A DNA stretch of 18,029 bases from JASSUD01 sp031963225 (lineage in GTDB: Bacteria; Pseudomonadota; Gammaproteobacteria; Burkholderiales; Burkholderiaceae). The translations under genes were made by a program, and so were the position numbers. Positions 14,020 to 18,029 of this stretch are shown here, in pieces; the first letter of the stretch is position 1, and the number at the start of each line of letters is the position of its first letter. The notes beneath the pieces were generated by a model, which ran no database searches, was not told where the DNA came from, and saw only the letters and a program-made list of their open reading frames with translations. The stretch spans positions 1 through 18,029 of the forward strand of contig JASSUD010000057.1 in assembly GCA_031963225.1 (NCBI GenBank), written 5' to 3'.

Positions 14020-14090
14020 TTATGTCTCGTGCTTTCGTGTAATGGGAAGGGGGAACAAAAACTATAAAATATACAAAGTTTGATTATTAT

Positions 14091-14135
14091 CTAGGGCGTG
14101 TCCTCAATTGTCCAAAAGGGTCGGACACGCCCTAG
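14091..14135 (+). repeat. P palindrome copy A
   Basis: Perfect 13-bp inverted arms CTAGGGCGTGTCC / GGACACGCCCTAG surround a 19-base centre (TCAATTGTCCAAAAGGGTC). The sequence resembles terminal repeats of insertion sequences, so it may be a MITE or the relic of a lost element. It lies in the divergent gap between gcvT and the helicase gene and supplies the only GTG start upstream in the helicase frame. Confidence 0.85.
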
Positions 14136-14178
14136 TGTAAAAGAAGTTCGTCTCACCCTCATCTACTTCGGAATTTTT

Positions 14179-16329
14179 TTGTCTGCTTCTGCCTCAGCCT
14201 CCTCTTCCTCTTCCTCTTCGGCCCAACTCAATCCCGCACAACGCGAAGCGGTAAAGTATACCGAAGGTCCTTGTCTGGTTTTAGCAGGAGCCGGAAGCGG
14301 TAAGACGCGCGTGATTACGCAAAAAATTGCTTATCTCATAGAAGAAAAAGGATTCGAGCCTAAGCATATCGCAGCCGTCACCTTTACCAATAAAGCAGCT
14401 GCTGAAATGCGCGAGCGGATAGGAAAGCTACTTGTCGGCAAAACCCTTTCAGCCCCAGGTAAAGTAGGAAAACCTGTACCTGTCAAACAACTCACCGTAT
14501 GTACATTCCATTCTCTGGGTCTACGCATTTTGCGCGAAGAAGCAGACCATATAGGTTTGAGTGCCCAGTTTTCAATCATGGATAGCAGCGATGGGTACGC
14601 TATTTTGCAAGAACACCTTGCAACGACCGACAAAGGCTTAATTCGCAGCACACAAAATCAAATTTCATTATGGAAAAACGCGCTCATCTCCCCACAAGTG
14701 GCCTTAGAGCAAGCAATAGATGAATCTACGCAACAAGCTGCATTGGCATATCGCTATTACCTCGCTACGTTGCAAGCTTACCAGGCAGTAGATTTTGATG
14801 ACTTAATTCGTTTGCCCACTGAACTCTTCTCTACACAAGAAATGATATGCGAGCGCTGGAGTAATCGGCTGCGCTACATACTCATCGATGAGTATCAAGA
14901 CACCAATACTTGCCAATACACGCTCCTCAAACATCTAGCCGGCACACGCGCAGCCTTTACCGCCGTGGGCGATGATGACCAAGCGATTTATGGCTGGCGC
15001 GGTGCTACGCTAGATAACCTCAAGCAATTACAAACTGATTTTCCGCAACTACATGTCGTTAAGCTTGAACAAAATTACCGTTCCACCACCCGCATATTAA
15101 ACGCCGCGAATCAAGTCATCTCTAATAATCCTAAACTCTTTGAAAAAAGTCTGTGGAGTGAGCACGGGTGTGGCGATGCTATTGCAGTAGATCCCGCCAA
15201 TGATGAAGAGCATGAAGCAGAATCCGTCGTTTTTCGACTATCTGCCCATCGTTTTGATCGACGTGCAGCCTTTCGAGATTATGCAATTTTGTATCGCGGC
15301 AATTTTCAGGCACGGCTTTTTGAACAAGTGCTGCGACGTGAGCGCATACCGTATACCCTCTCAGGGGGGCAATCTTTCTTTGAAAAAGCGGAAATCAAAG
15401 ATATATGTGCGTATTTACGATTGATCGCCAATGATCAAGACAATCCAGCTTTCATTCGCGCCATCACTACCCCACGGCGCGGCATAGGGAATGCAACGTT
15501 AGAAGCGCTTGGCAATTTTGCTAATCAAGCAAAAACCAGCTTATTTGAAGCCGTGTATTTAGGAGCCCTTGAAGCCCATTTAAACGCACGCCAAATAGAA
15601 CCCTTGCGTGCCTTTTGTGACTTCATCACCCGCCTTGCAGATCGCGCTCCCACTGAAGCTGCAACCACCTTGCTAGATGAACTCATGCGCGGCATAGATT
15701 ACGAAGCCTATCTCTACGCGAGCTTAGATGACCGACAAGCCCAGTCTAAATGGAAAAATGTATTGGAATTTTTAGAATGGCTCAAACGCAAAGGCACCAA
15801 ACCCGAACCTTCTATCTTAGAAGCCATTGCAGGAGAAAATGAGGCAGACCCGGAGCAAAATATACCTAGTGATAACGATAAAAACTTACTGCAACTTATT
15901 CAAACTGTCGCATTAATTTCTTTGCTAGAGGGCCAAGAAAGTGATCCGGATGCAGTACATCTATCCACCATCCACGCAGCAAAAGGACTGGAATACCCTC
16001 ATGTCTTTTTAGTGGGATGCGAAGAAGGCATACTGCCTCACCGAGGCAACACAGCAAGCTCAAATGAAGAACAAAGTGCCGAGCAACACGCACAACGCAT
16101 CGAAGAAGAGCGCCGTCTAATGTACGTTGCCCTCACCCGTGCCCAACGTAGTTTGCACCTAAGCTATTGTAAAAAACGCAAACAAGCCAAAGAAACTATA
16201 TGCTGTGAGCCTTCACGTTTTATCAAAGAAATGCAGCTCGACGACCCTACCGCCCACCCAGAAGACCCTCAGCCTCTAGCCACCCCCAAAGCGCGGTTGG
16301 CTAATTTAAAAGCATTGCTTGGAGGATAA
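14179..16329 (+). CDS. rep: ATP-dependent DNA helicase, Rep/UvrD family (SF1A)
   Basis: This 3'-to-5' helicase of the Rep type restarts and clears stalled replication forks. All SF1 motifs are visible: motif I LVLAGAGSGKTRV, Ia VTFTNKAAAEMRERI, II LIDEYQD (14884–14898), III AVGDDDQAIYGWRGA, IV LEQNYRST, V STIHAAKGLEYPHVFLVGCE and VI RRLMYVALTRAQR. THSLGL-type TFHSLGLRIL and the following segment favour Rep over UvrD. Conserved homology begins at LNPAQREAV, but no ATG precedes it. The frame is open back to a GTG at 14098 in the P palindrome, and a TTG at 14179 with GGA upstream is the alternative I prefer. Between start and homology lies a Ser/Ala tract (SASASASSSSSSSA) encoded by a CCTCTT hexamer repeat. 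The true start is uncertain. Confidence 0.93.
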   Translation: MSASASASSSSSSSAQLNPAQREAVKYTEGPCLVLAGAGSGKTRVITQKIAYLIEEKGFEPKHIAAVTFTNKAAAEMRERIGKLLVGKTLSAPGKVGKPVPVKQLTVCTFHSLGLRILREEADHIGLSAQFSIMDSSDGYAILQEHLATTDKGLIRSTQNQISLWKNALISPQVALEQAIDESTQQAALAYRYYLATLQAYQAVDFDDLIRLPTELFSTQEMICERWSNRLRYILIDEYQDTNTCQYTLLKHLAGTRAAFTAVGDDDQAIYGWRGATLDNLKQLQTDFPQLHVVKLEQNYRSTTRILNAANQVISNNPKLFEKSLWSEHGCGDAIAVDPANDEEHEAESVVFRLSAHRFDRRAAFRDYAILYRGNFQARLFEQVLRRERIPYTLSGGQSFFEKAEIKDICAYLRLIANDQDNPAFIRAITTPRRGIGNATLEALGNFANQAKTSLFEAVYLGALEAHLNARQIEPLRAFCDFITRLADRAPTEAATTLLDELMRGIDYEAYLYASLDDRQAQSKWKNVLEFLEWLKRKGTKPEPSILEAIAGENEADPEQNIPSDNDKNLLQLIQTVALISLLEGQESDPDAVHLSTIHAAKGLEYPHVFLVGCEEGILPHRGNTASSNEEQSAEQHAQRIEEERRLMYVALTRAQRSLHLSYCKKRKQAKETICCEPSRFIKEMQLDDPTAHPEDPQPLATPKARLANLKALLGG
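14201..14218 (+). repeat. Hexanucleotide repeat CCTCTT x3 in the helicase 5' end
   Basis: Three perfect CCTCTT units encode part of a serine run before the conserved helicase domain. Hexamer changes would keep the frame and only alter the length of the serine tract. Confidence 0.8.
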
Positions 16330-16348
16330 CTAGAAGCCTCATTGAACG

Positions 16349-16376
16349 GTAGGTTGGTGGAATTTGATAGAACCCC
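16349..16376 (+). repeat. Degenerate left-arm fragment of an R element
   Basis: GTAGGTTGGTGG followed by a diverged spacer and AACCCC matches the R left arm up to the CCCC. The rest is lost. It lies 20 bases after the helicase stop and just before the IS insertion site. Confidence 0.65.
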
Positions 16377-16391
16377 TTTACATATACATCT

Positions 16392-16400
16392 TGGTAGGTT
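16392..16400 (+). repeat. Target site duplication (left copy)
   Basis: TGGTAGGTT immediately precedes the left IS end and equals the sequence following the right IS end. Confidence 0.95.
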
Positions 16401-17885
16401 CTGTCTCTTGATCACAATTTAGAAGAGCACTAATGTTGAATCTTTTGCAAGAGCCATAGAAAGAGAGATGTTTGTAAGTGATGCGTTGAAGTGGTCGGAA
16501 CGGATGTTTGGGGATTGCGATTTGGGTGATGAGAGGCGTACCAAGCGATTGGTGGGTATAGGATCGCGGATGGCAAGCCAAATAGGAAGTTCGTTATCGA
16601 AGAGCTGCGAAGGGGATGAAGCGGCGTTATTGGGTGGTTACCGATTGTTGCGCAATGAGGAGGTGAAGCCGGAAGCGATCAGAGCAGGAGGTTTTGCAGC
16701 GACAGCGCGGCAAGCGCAGGATCATGAACTGCTGCTGGCGGTGGAAGATACGACAAGTGTGAGCTATGAGCACGCGGTGGCTACCGAGTTGGGACCCACC
16801 GGCAACAACCTCAATGCAAAGCGAAGAGGATATCAAGTCCATTCTGTGTTGTTGTTGGATGCGATGAGCGAACAAACGGTGGGACTGATTGAGCAGAGGC
16901 ATTGGTGTCGAGAAGCAAGTTCTCAAGGCAAGAAGCATCAGCGCTGGACGCGTGCCTATAAGGACAAAGAAAGTTACAAGTGGGAACAAGCCTCGATCCA
17001 GATTGCAGAGCGTTTGGGTGAGACGATGGCGCGGACAATCTCAGTGTGTGATCGAGAAGCAGACCTGTATGAATATCTGAACTACAAACGACAGTATGAG
17101 CAGCGTTTTGTGGTGCGAGCCAAGACTGGCCGACGGCGGGCGCAAGAAAGCGAGAGCAGCCTGTTTGAAATGCTCAAGCAAGAAGAAACGCCATTATGCT
17201 GCTACACAGTGCAAGTTCCACAGCGTGGTGGCCGGTCGGCGCGCAGAGCCAAATTATCGTTGCGTAGTATGCCATTGAGCATCATGCCTCCTGCGCGTAG
17301 CACGGTAGGGAGCGCCCCCCTGCGTGTCAATGCTATCTTGGCCGAAGAGATGGATACCCCATTGCAAGCAGAACCGCTGCAATGGGTATTGTTGACAACA
17401 GAACCGGTTGCCAGCGCCAGTCAAGCGCTGGTGGTCGTGCGATATTACGAATGTCGTTGGCGTATCGAGGATTATCACAAAGCATGGAAAAGCGGAGTAG
17501 GTGTTGAGCGGCAACGTTTTCAAAGCGCGGGGAATCTAGAACGGATGCTGGTCATCACAGCGTTTCTCGCTGTGCGGTTGTTGCAACTACATGAAATCCA
17601 GGATGCGCCGGATAATCAGCCAGCCAGGAGGTGCGACGAAGTGCTCAGTGAAGACGAATGGAAAATCCTCTGGGTATCTACTGAGCCTGGCCCACCGCCA
17701 TCATCTCCTCCTCCTGCTCGCTGGGCTTATTTGGCATTGGCCAAACTGGGAGGATTTACCGATACCAAGCGTACAGGCCGGCCAGGTTGGAGCACCATGT
17801 GGCATGGCTGGTTTCGTTTGCAAGAGCGTGTACAGGGTTACCACGTCAGCAAACAATTGGGCGCTGACTTGTGATCAAGAGACAG
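16401..17885 (+). mobile_element. Complete IS50/Tn5-type insertion sequence (IS4 group), 1485 bp
   Basis: The element is bounded by 19-bp inverted repeats beginning CTGTCTCTTGATCACAA at both ends, differing at one position (the 18th). These closely match the known IS50 inside-end sequence. It carries one intact transposase gene and is flanked by the perfect 9-bp direct repeat TGGTAGGTT (16392–16400 and 17886–17894), the duplication size of IS50. The target sequence is the edge of an R element. All parts are intact, so it is probably recent and may be mobile. Confidence 0.95.
16468..17874 (+). CDS. IS50/Tn5-type transposase
   Basis: This 468-residue DDE transposase is close in length to Tn5 Tnp (476). 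The catalytic triad aligns with Tn5 D97, D188 and E326 as D94 (LAVEDTTSV), D195 (SVCDREADL) and E334, and the YREK signature is complete with identical spacing (Y327, R330, E334, K341 in YYECRWRIEDYHKAWK). An N-terminal DNA-binding helix-rich part (residues 1–70, GDCDLGDERRTKRL) is like that of Tn5. A proline-rich stretch PGPPPSSPPP lies near 415. The ATG at 16468 has an AGAGAG ribosome binding site. The stop codon lies within the right terminal repeat. No frameshift or internal stop is seen. Passenger genes are absent. Confidence 0.97.
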   Translation: MFVSDALKWSERMFGDCDLGDERRTKRLVGIGSRMASQIGSSLSKSCEGDEAALLGGYRLLRNEEVKPEAIRAGGFAATARQAQDHELLLAVEDTTSVSYEHAVATELGPTGNNLNAKRRGYQVHSVLLLDAMSEQTVGLIEQRHWCREASSQGKKHQRWTRAYKDKESYKWEQASIQIAERLGETMARTISVCDREADLYEYLNYKRQYEQRFVVRAKTGRRRAQESESSLFEMLKQEETPLCCYTVQVPQRGGRSARRAKLSLRSMPLSIMPPARSTVGSAPLRVNAILAEEMDTPLQAEPLQWVLLTTEPVASASQALVVVRYYECRWRIEDYHKAWKSGVGVERQRFQSAGNLERMLVITAFLAVRLLQLHEIQDAPDNQPARRCDEVLSEDEWKILWVSTEPGPPPSSPPPARWAYLALAKLGGFTDTKRTGRPGWSTMWHGWFRLQERVQGYHVSKQLGADL

Positions 17886-17894
17886 TGGTAGGTT
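17886..17894 (+). repeat. Target site duplication (right copy)
   Basis: TGGTAGGTT immediately follows the right IS end; it is also the first part of the interrupted R element. Confidence 0.95.
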
Positions 17895-18010
17895 GGGGTG
17901 AGGCACGAACCCCAACGCTCACTTTTAATCTTGCTTTTGAAAATTTATAAGCTGGTCATCCAGGACGCAGTGGCGTGCATGTTGGGGTTCCTTCGTCACC
18001 ACCAACCTAC
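17888..18010 (+). repeat. R element copy 6, target of the IS insertion
   Basis: The left arm (GTAGGTTGGGGTGAGGCACG to CCCCAAC) and right arm (CATGTTGGGGTTCCTTCGTC to CAACCTAC) flank a diverged core (CTTTTAATCTTGCTTTTGAA). The IS is inserted at its left edge. The last bases of the window after it show nothing recognisable. Confidence 0.88.
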
Positions 18011-18029
18011 CGTTCTTTGTTTTTCTTGT

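Noticed and set aside
14020..14090. Glycine riboswitch ahead of gcvT
   Set aside because: The gap is only about 70 bases and AT-rich, with no aptamer-like helices.
16378..16581. Minus-strand frame overlapping the left IS end
   Set aside because: It is antisense to the start of the transposase and has no family resemblance.

Overview
The window looks like a chromosomal segment of a betaproteobacterium of the order Burkholderiales. The evidence is the CcsB sequence and the gene order mlaC–mlaB–ABC ATPase–ABC permease–ibaG–murA–hisG–hisD, an arrangement I recall from Burkholderia relatives. Base composition is far less GC-rich than in free-living Burkholderia. The window also has many dispersed repeats, broken operons, a pseudogene-like remnant, an orphan antitoxin and an intact insertion sequence. 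That combination suggests a host-associated member with a reduced genome, such as the fungal endosymbionts of the Mycoavidus/Glomeribacter group. The organism is an inference; no rRNA or other marker is present.

Layout. 1–871 (minus): 5' part of a gene running off the left edge, with a TPR-like N-terminus and a possible TIR/SEFIR-like domain. 1078–1730: a minus-strand terminator, a plus-strand coding remnant and an orphan MazE-type antitoxin. 1767–3059 (minus): ccsB, cytochrome c maturation. 3060–3397: AT-rich leader with a strong hairpin. 3398–3793 (plus): unknown small protein. 4078–7780 (minus): hisD, hisG and murA. 7878–8126 (minus): ibaG (BolA family). 8332–11354 (minus): ABC permease, ABC ATPase with a histone-H1-like tail, mlaB and mlaC. 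11482–14019 (minus): thiE and gcvT. 14098/14179–16329 (plus): Rep-type helicase. 16401–17885: complete IS50/Tn5-type IS element.

Two repeat families dominate the spaces between genes. Family R is an approximately 120–133 bp MITE-like or paired-palindrome element. It is present as five full copies, one copy split by the IS, and two partial copies, and every copy I could orient points the same way. The IS sits in one R element with a perfect 9-bp target duplication. Three genes end in a stop codon made by an R element. Family P is a 42–45 bp palindrome with CTAGGGCGTGTCC arms. It lies just upstream of mlaC and of the helicase, in opposite orientations bracketing thiE–gcvT.

Functionally the window carries peptidoglycan precursor synthesis (murA), two of the histidine pathway genes, fragments of the Mla outer-membrane lipid transport system, thiamine phosphate synthesis, the glycine cleavage T protein, c-type cytochrome assembly and DNA helicase functions. 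The mla, his, gcv and ccs clusters are each incomplete here (no mlaFED or mlaA, no other his genes, no gcvHP, no resB), which fits a genome reshuffled by repeats. No tRNA, rRNA or CRISPR array was seen.
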